Origin: Syntrophaceae bacterium UBA6087
GTDB taxonomy: Bacteria > Desulfobacterota > Desulfomonilia > UBA1062
Assembly (NCBI GenBank): GCA_002448235.1
Contig: DIXF01000005.1
Location: 186,001-250,000 of the forward strand
Direction of reading: 5' to 3'
Length of the DNA: 64,000 nt
The number at the start of each line of letters is the position of its first letter. Position 1 is the first letter of the stretch. This document shows positions 27,601 to 34,957 of the stretch, in pieces. The translations under genes were made by a program, and so were the position numbers. The notes under the pieces are model-generated. The model worked only from the letters and a program-made list of their open reading frames with translations, was not told the DNA's origin and did no database searches.

Positions 27601-28265
27601 CTCTGAGGCCGGGCGCCTGTGCCAAGCTCACCGTAAGCGATACCGGCTGCGGGATAGAACCCGTCGTCATGAACCGGATCTTTGAACCGTTCTTTACTAC
27701 AAAAGAGAAAAACAGAGGCACGGGCCTGGGCCTTGCCACCGTGCACGGGATCGTGAGCGAGCTGTCGGGGAGCATCGTTATGGAAAGCCTGCCCGGGCAC
27801 GGCAGCACCTTCGATGTCTTTCTTCCCGGGTTTGCAGCCGAAGCGCAGGAAAAGGCATCGCCTGACGCAAACATCTCCCAGGGAAATGGGGAGAGAGTCC
27901 TGATCGTAGACGATGAAACCGCTATTCTCGAGTTCGCGAAAACCATGCTGGAAGGGATGGGATACAGGGTAAGCACGACTTCTTCAAGCAACTCCGCTCT
28001 CGAGCTCTTCAAAAGAGACCCGTCCGCTTACGACCTCGTCATCACGGACCAGACCATGCCGGGGCTCACGGGGGTCCAGCTGGCGAAGAAGCTCATGAAA
28101 ATACGGAAAGACATTCCCGTTATCCTGATCACCGGCTACAGCGAGACAGTTTCAAGCGAGACGGCACTGAAGCAGGGCATCAAAATATACCTGGAGAAAC
28201 CCTTTACCCGGAACGCCCTCGCATCGGCCATTTATAAGGCGTTTTACGAGCCGCCGGGCCGATAG
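24687..28265 (+). CDS. Hybrid histidine kinase with six PAS domains
   Basis: 1192 residues from a TTG at 24687; a GTG at 24696 is an alternative. Seen: six successive PAS units, each ending in a DITE/DITK-type strand (for example SIRDITEKKHTEEE and GITHDITKRKIAE), with no membrane helix. After these come His829 in GGIAHDFNN, the ATPase domain with DTGCGIEPV and NRGTGLGLATVHG, and a receiver with Asp1121 in DLVITDQTMPG. It is a cytosolic multi-input sensor; signals are unknown. PAS copies of this number often bind haem or flavin in part, which cannot be judged here. Confidence 0.93.
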   Translation: MKQVSGKNGRKRNNPADHIIAGPVTGSQIQLSQLVEFLPDPTFAVDRHGSVIAWNNGMEVLTGTKAADVLGRKNPTYSKIFYGSVRPMLVDLILHKDRKLEKVYTHIEHRGDALLAEVDLESAKGILNLWAKASPIYDTTGAVVGAIESIRDITEKKHTEEELRRGDKIYRAIFENTGTATVIIEDDTVISLANSEFEKLSGYKRSEIEGIMSWQSFVVEDDLKRMAAQHRKRRNGKAGALKHYEFRFRNKSGAVREIFLTVDVISGTGKSVASLLDITERKHFEQKLKGERDFATNLMETSPACFVAITATGRILMMNNAMLAALGYTREEVLGKDYFSLIIPQHERELVHKTVSRIVNQASPVTRENSVIAKNGRLLLLEWRAQPVFKGDGSLEYIFGIGIDITERKKMEEELKASEARYRDIFENVSDFLYVHDLEGRFIESNIFFKEEYGYSKEDIETLTVQDILTERHKPFFKDFIGRVISSGKDEGIFTITTKHGEHRTIEYKDSLIRDGHGNPLYVRGSARDITERIIAETELRKSEQRYRLLAENIRDIIWVLDLDLNYEYVSPSVERLRGYTVEETMAQTLKNVLTPESYATAAKVLAEELVPEKAGRRHDPYWSRVFELEMVRKDSSPIWTEVTASFLRDKEGNPTSILGITHDITKRKIAEVALRTSEGRFRSLFEESADPNLLIEGNLFIDCNRATLDMLRMDTKETILDKSPSDLSPEFQPDGMRSDEKAPAMVNLAIEKGSHRFEWVHSRADGTEVPVEVVLTPIISKDSTIIHAIWRDITERKRAEEERQVYEARLMRAQKMEAIGTLAGGIAHDFNNILSAIIGYSELALDDIPDGNPALSSLHEVIKAGDRAKDLVSQILTFSRQAKAEKKIVKVSIIVKEALKLLRSSIPSTINIVQNIDPESPAVFADPTQIHQVIMNLCTNAYQSMMDKGGVMSVSLGKATVDEAFAAGHPPLRPGACAKLTVSDTGCGIEPVVMNRIFEPFFTTKEKNRGTGLGLATVHGIVSELSGSIVMESLPGHGSTFDVFLPGFAAEAQEKASPDANISQGNGERVLIVDDETAILEFAKTMLEGMGYRVSTTSSSNSALELFKRDPSAYDLVITDQTMPGLTGVQLAKKLMKIRKDIPVILITGYSETVSSETALKQGIKIYLEKPFTRNALASAIYKAFYEPPGR

Positions 28266-28677
28266 ATCTCCCGTGCAGGTGTTTTCACGCAGCCGGTATA
28301 CTTGAAATTATCTCATCCGGATACTATATACTTTCAGCACTTGTCGGTTCTCTTTCCTTTCGATTGAGGCAAACACGATCAGTGCAAACCAAAGAAATCC
28401 GTCTTCAAGAGAGTGCCACGTCTCCTTGAAGAAGGATACTCCCCCAGAGGGCAACGGATGGACAGGACATTGCGACACGGACCTCGATGCGTTTCTCTTT
28501 GCGATGCATCGCCAGCACTGACAGTGAGGGTCACAATGAAGCGTTCCGTGGAGGCCGGGCACTCCCCTGTACGGGCAATGACCCGCTTTCGTTTCGTCGG
28601 ACCATGTGCAGCCCTTACTCCGAAGCTCTCGATCTTATCCCGAGAATACGTAAACCAAAGTAGAAGGAGGACAGCCG
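28266..28677. other. 412-base gap without a supported gene
   Basis: Seen: an inverted repeat TCTTCAAG/CTTGAAGA around 28401-28433 that can fold into a hairpin. There is also a CTTGAAA at 28301-28307 followed nine bases later by CCGGATA, a poor fit to a heat-shock sigma-32 promoter (spacer too short). A good AAGGAGG ribosome site sits at the right end for the Hsp20 gene. Short frames on both strands look non-coding. Confidence 0.35.
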
Positions 28678-29196
28678 ATGGCGAGTAAATCCTTTTCGGT
28701 CAGATCCGATGACGACCCATCCTTGCCCCAGGGTAAGGGTGAAACAGCCGATTCATTCGATTCTCTGCAGACGGAAGTGAGCAGGTTCATCGACGATTTC
28801 TTCACGAGCTTCGACTTGCATCCGTTAAGTGTTTTTGAAGACACGGGCAGGTTCATTCCCCGGGTATCCATCACGCACGGTAAACAATCCGTTATCATAA
28901 CAGCGGAGCTTCGCGGGCTGAAGGCCGACGAGATCGACGTCCTCCTCAAATGGGATGCCCTCATCATTACCGGGGGGAAAAGGACGGACAAAGAAGCCGG
29001 GGCGGCCGATATCCTCAAGGAGGAGCCTCTCGCGGGGGGATTCCGGAAGATCATCCCGATCCCTTTCTGCATCGAATCGAAAGATGTGCGGGCGACATTC
29101 ATCGACGGCATTCTCCAGATCACGCTGCCGCGCCGGATAGAAGGCAACACTGCACGGTTCCGCATACCTATAAGGAAGCCGCAACAAGAATCCTGA
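28678..29196 (+). CDS. Small heat shock protein, Hsp20/alpha-crystallin family
   Basis: 172 residues. Seen: an alpha-crystallin domain over about 62-160, with PRVSITHGKQSVIITAEL, LRGLKADEIDVLLKWDALII and the late FIDGILQITLPR strand. A C-terminal RFRIPI supplies the I-x-I-type tail motif used in oligomer assembly. ATP-independent holdase that keeps unfolding proteins soluble. It is preceded by AAGGAGG and flanked by a long gap with a possible heat-shock element. No chaperone partner gene adjoins. Confidence 0.9.
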   Translation: MASKSFSVRSDDDPSLPQGKGETADSFDSLQTEVSRFIDDFFTSFDLHPLSVFEDTGRFIPRVSITHGKQSVIITAELRGLKADEIDVLLKWDALIITGGKRTDKEAGAADILKEEPLAGGFRKIIPIPFCIESKDVRATFIDGILQITLPRRIEGNTARFRIPIRKPQQES

Positions 29197-29454
29197 GTCA
29201 AAAAAACCGGCCTTTCTTCCCCTGCCGGGCAAGAAAAGGATGCGAGTACCCGGAGAAAAACCCGTCATCCGGCGGGGAATACCCTTTGCGCCGACGGCAT
29301 GACCCTCGGTGAAATTTGCTTTTAAGTTTCCCTTTTTCAAAGGCCGATATGCTATATTAAGGGGTGGGTAAAAAGATCTGCCTTTTATTTGCTCTGCATA
29401 GTGCTGCTTACTATGAATGAGACAATGACGCGCATCAAGTGAGGGGCAAGCTCT

Positions 29455-31191
29455 GTGAAAAAGGCCAGGATCCTGATTATCGACGATGAAGAAGGTATCC
29501 GGAATACCTTCAGCGCCTTCCTGGAAAAAGAGGGACATGCCGCTGCGACCGCGCCGGACTACCAGAGGGCCTTTGATGCGCTTGCGGCAGGCCCGGTTGA
29601 CCTTGTCTACCTGGATATCTTCCTCGAAGGCCGGTATTCCGGTATCGAAATACTCAAGGAGATGAAGGAACGCGGATACCAATGCCCCGTGATCATGATC
29701 ACGGGCGAGCCCAATATCGAGACCGCCGCCGCGTCGGTGAGGCTGGGAGCCTTTGATTACATCCCCAAACCCATCAAACGGGAAGTCCTGGTCCGCGTCA
29801 CCGAGCATGCGCTCCGGCACAAATCCCTTCTGGATGACAAAACGGCCGTCGAATACCAGAAAGAGCAGTACCGTCTCTACCTCGAAGCGGTTTTCAGAAG
29901 CGTCGAGGACGCCATCGTCACCGTGGATATCGATGCCCGGATAGTCCAGGCGAATGATGCGTTCCGGAAGATCTGCGGAATGGGAGCCCGGGAGGCCCTC
30001 GGGCTTCAGGTGCAGAAGATCGGCTCCGGCTGCTGCAGGATGTGCAGCGAGGTCCTTAAGGAAGCGATCGAAACCGGCCGCTCCATCAACGAATACCGGA
30101 TCGAGTGCAAACGGCCCGATCGGGCTGAGCAGGTGGTCGTGCTCAGCGCATCGCCCCTACGCGACTTGGGTGAGAAGCAGATCGGTGCGGTTATGGTCAT
30201 GAGGGACATCACCCGGCTGTCCCATCTGGAGAAAGAGCTTCAGGAACGGCACAATTTTCACAACATCATCGGCCGGAACAGGAAAATGCAGGAGATCTAC
30301 GACCTCCTGGAAAACCTCAGGGATATCGATACGACAGTCCTCGTCACCGGCCCGAGCGGGACCGGCAAAGAGCTTGTCGCCAGGGCCATCCATTACAACG
30401 GCCTCAGGGCAGGCAATCCTTTCGTCGTGGTGAACTGCTCCGCGTTGGCAGAGAATCTCCTGGAGAGCGAGCTCTTCGGGCATGTCAAAGGCGCCTTTAC
30501 CGGCGCCATCAAGGACAAAACCGGCCGGTTTTCCCTGGCAAACCGCGGCACGATCTTCCTCGACGAAATCGGGGACATATCGCCGAGGATCCAGCTCAAG
30601 CTCCTGAGATTCCTCGAAACCAAGGAGTTCGAACGCGTGGGCGATACGGCTTCCATCAAGCTCGACGTTCAGGTAATCACCGCGACCAACCGGGACCTGA
30701 GACGCAGTGTAGCGGCAGGAGAGTTCCGGGAAGATCTCTACTACCGCCTCAAGGTTGTGGAGATCAAGCTCCCTCCCCTTGCGCAGAGACGTGACGATAT
30801 CCCGCTGATTGTGAGCCATTACGTCCATGAGTTCAACAAGCGGTTCAAAAAGCACATCAGGGGAGTCTCCGCGAGCGTGGAAAAACTTTTCATGGAGTAT
30901 CCCTGGCACGGGAATATCAGGGAGCTGATCCATACCTTGGAGCATGCCTTCGTGGTCTGTAAAAAGCCTGCCATAGAACCGGAAGATCTTCCGCCCGAAT
31001 TCCGCGAGGGCCTGATGCCTCAGGAGTCTTCACGGCATCCGGCGCCTTTGGAAAAAAACCGGATCATCAATGCCCTGAAACTGGCCGGGGGGAACAAGGC
31101 AAAGGCTGCCAGGGCTCTGAATGTGAGCCGACAGACCATGTACCGAAAGATTACGGAGTACGGCATCCCTGTATCCGGGGATAAAGTGTAA
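29455..31191 (+). CDS. Sigma-54-dependent response regulator, REC-PAS-AAA-Fis
   Basis: 578 residues with a GTG start. Seen: a receiver with phospho-acceptor Asp54 (LVYLDIF), a PAS domain (about 140-250) containing the unusual GCCRMC cysteine group, an AAA+ domain with Walker A GPSGTGKE, intact GAFTGA loop for sigma-54 contact and Walker B GTIFLDEIGD, and a Fis-type helix-turn-helix end (NKAKAARALNVSRQTMYRKI). It activates RNA polymerase bound by sigma-54. Immediately downstream lie candidate upstream activator sites and a -24/-12 element ahead of the chemosensory genes, its likely target. The partner kinase may be the 24687 or another PAS kinase. Confidence 0.95.
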   Translation: MKKARILIIDDEEGIRNTFSAFLEKEGHAAATAPDYQRAFDALAAGPVDLVYLDIFLEGRYSGIEILKEMKERGYQCPVIMITGEPNIETAAASVRLGAFDYIPKPIKREVLVRVTEHALRHKSLLDDKTAVEYQKEQYRLYLEAVFRSVEDAIVTVDIDARIVQANDAFRKICGMGAREALGLQVQKIGSGCCRMCSEVLKEAIETGRSINEYRIECKRPDRAEQVVVLSASPLRDLGEKQIGAVMVMRDITRLSHLEKELQERHNFHNIIGRNRKMQEIYDLLENLRDIDTTVLVTGPSGTGKELVARAIHYNGLRAGNPFVVVNCSALAENLLESELFGHVKGAFTGAIKDKTGRFSLANRGTIFLDEIGDISPRIQLKLLRFLETKEFERVGDTASIKLDVQVITATNRDLRRSVAAGEFREDLYYRLKVVEIKLPPLAQRRDDIPLIVSHYVHEFNKRFKKHIRGVSASVEKLFMEYPWHGNIRELIHTLEHAFVVCKKPAIEPEDLPPEFREGLMPQESSRHPAPLEKNRIINALKLAGGNKAKAARALNVSRQTMYRKITEYGIPVSGDKV

Positions 31192-31235
31192 CATGTGACG
31201 TTTGTGTCAGTGTAACGTCCCGTCCGTTTGTTACA
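31187..31235. promoter_or_regulatory. TGTAAC/GTTACA repeats, candidate activator sites
   Basis: TGTAAC occurs at 31187-31192 (over the stop codon of the activator gene) and at 31211-31216, and its complement GTTACA at 31230-31235, giving a dyad with a 13-base spacer. TGAC/GTCA at 31196-31209 is a nested dyad. The sites lie 100-150 bases before a -24/-12 element, the usual distance for enhancer sites of NtrC-type activators. Confidence 0.5.
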
Positions 31236-31335
31236 TGTTCCCCTCCTGCATCACCTCGGCAAATCTTCCGTCATAATCCGTTAACTGCCTAAATTAACTC
31301 ATTTATATTGAATCAACCCGCCTATCCCGCCCTTC

Positions 31336-31351
31336 CGGCATGGATCTTGTT
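31336..31351 (+). promoter_or_regulatory. Predicted sigma-54 promoter of the chemosensory cluster
   Basis: The sequence cGGCAtG-gatc-TTGtt matches the -24/-12 consensus TGGCACG-N4-TTGCW at 9 of 11 fixed positions. GG is at 31337-31338, and TTG at 31347-31349, with correct spacing. It lies about 54 bases ahead of the thioredoxin-like gene. Confidence 0.6.
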
Positions 31352-31404
31352 CATATGAGCCGGAGAATGAAAAGGCATCAGGATAGACAGGAGATCGAGA
31401 CACC

Positions 31405-31827
31405 ATGATCCATCAGGCAGGCATATCTCAAATTCATACGGATACGATCGGCACATATCTGGGAGAAGAACGCCGCCCTCTCTTCATCGCCGTCCTGAGG
31501 AGAGATCCCGACCTCGCGGCAAATCTCCAAAATCTCAAGGAAGTGGCTGCAGAATTCAAAAAAGACCGGCTCATCGTCTGCTACACCCTCGAAGAGCTGC
31601 TCCCGTACTTTACCATCCGTTTCAAGGTCGGGGGAACGCCGACCTTTCTCATGATCATCAGCGGGATCGTTCTTGGCACCCTGTTGGGAAAGAACACCAC
31701 TCCTGCTCTCGTCAAGTTCGTACACGGACACCTGAACGAGTTCAGGATCCATCAAAAGTCCCGGGCACTGGGGCAGGGAGATAAACATACAAGGCCTTCG
31801 AGGAAAAGGAAGACAGAAAAAAAATAG
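31405..31827 (+). CDS. Thioredoxin-fold protein lacking the CXXC motif
   Basis: 140 residues. Seen: a thioredoxin-like core with a FKVGGTPTFLMIISGIVLGTLLG segment, where the cis-proline (GTPTF) and following strand are family hallmarks, and a basic C-terminal tail (KHTRPSRKRKTEKK). The active-site CXXC is missing; the only cysteine is in LIVCYTLEE. It therefore cannot be a normal redox thioredoxin and may be a binding adaptor. It is the first gene after the predicted sigma-54 promoter and precedes the chemoreceptor by 61 nt. Confidence 0.65.
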   Translation: MIHQAGISQIHTDTIGTYLGEERRPLFIAVLRRDPDLAANLQNLKEVAAEFKKDRLIVCYTLEELLPYFTIRFKVGGTPTFLMIISGIVLGTLLGKNTTPALVKFVHGHLNEFRIHQKSRALGQGDKHTRPSRKRKTEKK

Positions 31828-31888
31828 GTGCCAGGCCGTCGCACTCAGGTCTCATCCTAAAAAAACACCATAATTCGAGGAGGATAGG

Positions 31889-33913
31889 ATGTTCAAAGAT
31901 TTAAAGTTAGGGACCAAGCTCATTACCGTAGGATCACTGATTCTTTTAATACCTCTGGCGACGGTCGGATTCATCGCTGTGAACAAGGCATCGCAAGGCC
32001 TTGCCGCCATTGAGGAAGAACAGCTGGCCGGGGTGACGGCATCGCTTGCAGAAGGGGTCGACAACACCTTGAAAAGCGAGATGAAGGTGGTAATCGACCT
32101 TTCCGTAGGCAACTCTACGGTTCGCGCCTTACAGGCAGTGGCTGAAAACGGTCTGAAGAACGCTCAAGCAGAAGTGTCCGGATTACAGGAAAAATTCAGG
32201 AACTTCGGCAGGACCGAAGGACTTCGCGACAATTCACAGGTTGCGATAGTCACGGACAAAGACGGCATCATCGTTGCAGCATCAGAGGAGGGATACCTCG
32301 GGGTCTCTGTCTTGGAAAGGGACTACTGTAAAGACGCGCTGTCCGGCAAAGCAAACATCGGGAAGGCGGCGCTGAACAAGGTAACGAACGAGCCGTTCAT
32401 CCCCATTGCCGCTCCCGTGTACGCAAAAGGCAAGGTCGTCGGCATGGTCGCTAATATCCTCGAAATAGGATTCTTAAACGATCTCATCGTCAATACCAAG
32501 ACCGGCCGCACAGGCTACGGATTCATGACCGATGCCAACGGGATCATAATTGCTCACCCCGACAAGGCAAATATCCTGAAGCTGAACCTCTCGGAACTCG
32601 ACGGCATGGAGGCAATCACCAAGAAGATGATGGCCGGCCAGGCAGGGGTTGACAGGTATGTATTCAAAGGCGTCGCCAAGACCGGCGGATTCGCACCGGT
32701 AAAAATGACCGGCTGGAGCATCGGACTGTCGCTGCCCGACGAGGAGTTCCTTGCCCCTGCAAAACAGGTCCGGAATATCGTTGTCGTCATGGCCGCAATC
32801 TTCTTCGCCGCGGCATTCGTCATCCTCTTTTTGTTTGCCAAGGGCATGGCAACTGCCTTGAAGAAAGGTGTGGACCTTGCAGTGAAGGTCTCGGAAGGCG
32901 ACCTCACGGCAGATATCGACGTGCGCCAGAAGGATGAGATAGGCCAGCTCGCCGACGCTCTCAGGAATATGATCGAGCGCCTCCGCACCATTGTCGCCGA
33001 TGTCCATGCCGCCGCCGACAACGTGGCCGCAGGGAGCGAGGAGCTGAGCTCTACGGCGGAACAGATGTCTCAGGGCGCGAGCGAGCAGGCTGCCGCAGCA
33101 GAAGAGGCGTCATCGTCCATGGAACAGATGGCTTCAAATATCCGGCAGAACGCGGACAACGCACTGCAGACCGAAAAGATCGCGATCAAATCCGCCCAGG
33201 ATGCAAAAGACGGCGGAACGGCCGTTGAAAATACCGTCGAGGCGATGAAGACCATTGCAGAGAAGATCGCCATCATCGAAGAGATAGCCCGGCAGACAGA
33301 TCTCCTTGCCCTGAATGCCGCCATCGAGGCTGCCCGTGCGGGAGAGCACGGCAAGGGATTCGCCGTGGTTGCAGCAGCAGTGAGGAGGCTTGCCGAAAGG
33401 TCGGCCGATGCGGCGGGTGAGATCAGCAAACTCTCGTCCACCAGCGTCAAGGTGGCTGAGGAGGCAGGGGCGCTCCTGTTCCGTATCGTTCCCGACATTC
33501 AGAAGACATCACAGCTCGTTCAGGAGATCACTGCGGCGAGCAACGAGCAGAACTCGGGTGCCGACCAGATAAACGCCGCCATCCAGCAGCTCAACCAGGT
33601 GGTGCAGCAGAACGCCTCGGCTTCGGAAGAAATGTCCTCCACATCGGAGGAGCTTTCCTCCCAGGCACAGCAGCTTCAGGATGTTATCTCCTTCTTCAAG
33701 ATCGCCGGGGGCAGAGTCACCGGCGATCTTGGAAAGCTTAAAGGCAAAGTCCTTTCACGGAGCCCCCGCAAAGAGAACCATGAGGGCAAGGAACACAACA
33801 AGATTTCTTCCTCAAGGCCCTCACGCGAAGCCGAGCCCTCGGGTGTGATCATCGATCTCAAGCACCAGGGCGCCAAGGGCGACGATACGGACGAGGAGTT
33901 CGAACGCTATTGA
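31889..33913 (+). CDS. mcp: Methyl-accepting chemotaxis protein with Cache domain and CheR tether
   Basis: 674 residues. Seen: membrane helix 1 (about 12-32), a double-Cache-type periplasmic sensor (about 35-285) with TDKDGIIVAASEEGYLG and MTDANGIIIAHPDK, helix 2 (about 299-320), HAMP (about 321-375), and a cytosolic signalling domain with the tip IARQTDLLALNAAIEAARAG. The tip continues GFAVVAAAVRRLAERS, where most receptors have a Glu in VVADEVR. A long flexible tail ends EFERY, fitting the x-[HFYW]-x-x-[HFYW] pentapeptide that tethers CheR or CheB. It starts after a GAGGAGG ribosome site. Confidence 0.95.
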   Translation: MFKDLKLGTKLITVGSLILLIPLATVGFIAVNKASQGLAAIEEEQLAGVTASLAEGVDNTLKSEMKVVIDLSVGNSTVRALQAVAENGLKNAQAEVSGLQEKFRNFGRTEGLRDNSQVAIVTDKDGIIVAASEEGYLGVSVLERDYCKDALSGKANIGKAALNKVTNEPFIPIAAPVYAKGKVVGMVANILEIGFLNDLIVNTKTGRTGYGFMTDANGIIIAHPDKANILKLNLSELDGMEAITKKMMAGQAGVDRYVFKGVAKTGGFAPVKMTGWSIGLSLPDEEFLAPAKQVRNIVVVMAAIFFAAAFVILFLFAKGMATALKKGVDLAVKVSEGDLTADIDVRQKDEIGQLADALRNMIERLRTIVADVHAAADNVAAGSEELSSTAEQMSQGASEQAAAAEEASSSMEQMASNIRQNADNALQTEKIAIKSAQDAKDGGTAVENTVEAMKTIAEKIAIIEEIARQTDLLALNAAIEAARAGEHGKGFAVVAAAVRRLAERSADAAGEISKLSSTSVKVAEEAGALLFRIVPDIQKTSQLVQEITAASNEQNSGADQINAAIQQLNQVVQQNASASEEMSSTSEELSSQAQQLQDVISFFKIAGGRVTGDLGKLKGKVLSRSPRKENHEGKEHNKISSSRPSREAEPSGVIIDLKHQGAKGDDTDEEFERY

Positions 33914-33918
33914 TTTGT

Positions 33919-33989
33919 GGGGGAAAGGCATGGGACGGTTTGCGGCCTTTGGGTCCCCCCCGTTTGGCCGCGAACGCCATGCCTCCCCC
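33919..33989. promoter_or_regulatory. Long imperfect hairpin between mcp and cheW
   Basis: GGGGGA (33919-33924), GGCATGG (33928-33934) and GCGGCC (33942-33947) pair in order with GGCCGC (33966-33971), CCATGCC (33977-33983) and TCCCCC (33984-33989). No T-run follows, so it may be a processing or attenuation element that sets receptor mRNA apart from the downstream genes. Confidence 0.5.
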
Positions 33990-34114
33990 TTTCCCGAAAA
34001 GGAAAGGATCCGACAGGGCGGCATGAAGACAGCGAGATCGAGAAAGCTTTTGATTATGGGGGACGGCCGCCGCCGCTATCATAACGGCTTCGTGAAGAAA
34101 GAAGGAGAAAAGAG

Positions 34115-34654
34115 ATGAATATACAGGGAATAACCGAGACGACGCAGTATCTCTCGTTTCATCTGGACGAGGAAGAGTTTGCGCTGGAGATATCACGGGT
34201 CAGGGAGGTGCTTGATTTCACCAGGATCACGAAGGTACCGCAGTCTCCTGCCTTCATGAGAGGGGTGATCAATTTAAGGGGCTCTGTGGTGCCCGTGGTC
34301 GACCTCAAGCACAAGTTCGGCATCGGCGTAACCGAGAAGACGGTCAACACCAGGATCATCATCTGCGAGATCACCGTTGACGACGGTTCCACTGTCATAG
34401 GGGCCCTGGCGGATTCCGTGCACGAGGTCATGGACATCGAGCCCGAGAATATCGAACCCGCTCCAAAGATAGGCACCAGGCTCAATACCGAGTTCTTAAA
34501 AGGCATGGGCAAACGCGACGAAGAGTTCATCATGATCCTCGATATCGATAAGGTCTTCTCGCTAGACGAGCTCTCCCTTGTTTCACAGGCAGGATACTGC
34601 CCGCACAATCCGGGAAAAGACGGACAATATACCGAAGCCGCACCTCCGGTTTAG
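34115..34654 (+). CDS. cheW: Chemotaxis adaptor CheW
   Basis: 179 residues. Seen: QYLSFHLDEEEFALEISRVR at the start, VPQSPAFMRGVINLRGSVVP in the centre, and VVDLKHKFG, all standard CheW landmarks. CheW couples chemoreceptor tips to the kinase CheA. It follows the receptor after a 201-base spacer with a large hairpin and has an AAGGAG ribosome site. The C-terminal extra 20 residues after LDIDKVFS are not part of the fold. Confidence 0.95.
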   Translation: MNIQGITETTQYLSFHLDEEEFALEISRVREVLDFTRITKVPQSPAFMRGVINLRGSVVPVVDLKHKFGIGVTEKTVNTRIIICEITVDDGSTVIGALADSVHEVMDIEPENIEPAPKIGTRLNTEFLKGMGKRDEEFIMILDIDKVFSLDELSLVSQAGYCPHNPGKDGQYTEAAPPV

Positions 34655-34957
34655 GTAATGAAGGGACATGAAAAGTCCTGCTGTCTCGGTGAAACGAGCG
34701 GGACAGCAGGGCTCAGTCTTCCTCGGGATAACACTGCAAAGGTGCTTCCACCCCGTTCTTCTTGTAAAGAATCCCGGCCGGAAATCCGATCCCGTTTGTA
34801 AGAGAGCCAAGAAAGAAGAACCGACTCCTTGGGATGTAAAAACCGGGGGGAAACTCTCATTCTTCGGCCTTCGCGGATGTAACGCCCGGGTCGGATGAGC
34901 GGCACGGAACAGAGGAAAAGAGAACAGGGAAAATATGGACGGACAAACGAGGACGCG
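34655..34957. other. 303-base spacer between cheW and cheR with a strong stem-loop
   Basis: CCTGCTGTC (34677-34685) pairs perfectly with GACAGCAGG (34702-34710), with an inner TCG/CGA stem around a GTGAAA loop. No T-run follows. The rest holds no frame with coding character and no riboswitch I recognise. It is an odd gap inside an otherwise tight operon. Confidence 0.4.

Noticed and set aside
28301..28325. Sigma-32 heat-shock promoter for the Hsp20 gene
   Set aside because: The -35 is perfect, but the spacer is about nine bases and the -10 is poor; it is also about 370 bases from the gene.
28308..28562. 84-codon frame on the minus strand in the gap before Hsp20
   Set aside because: No ribosome site or recognisable motif, and it looks like random G+C-rich frame usage.
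33915..34118. 67-codon frame between mcp and cheW
   Set aside because: It spans the long hairpin and overlaps the cheW start; no ribosome site or motif supports it.
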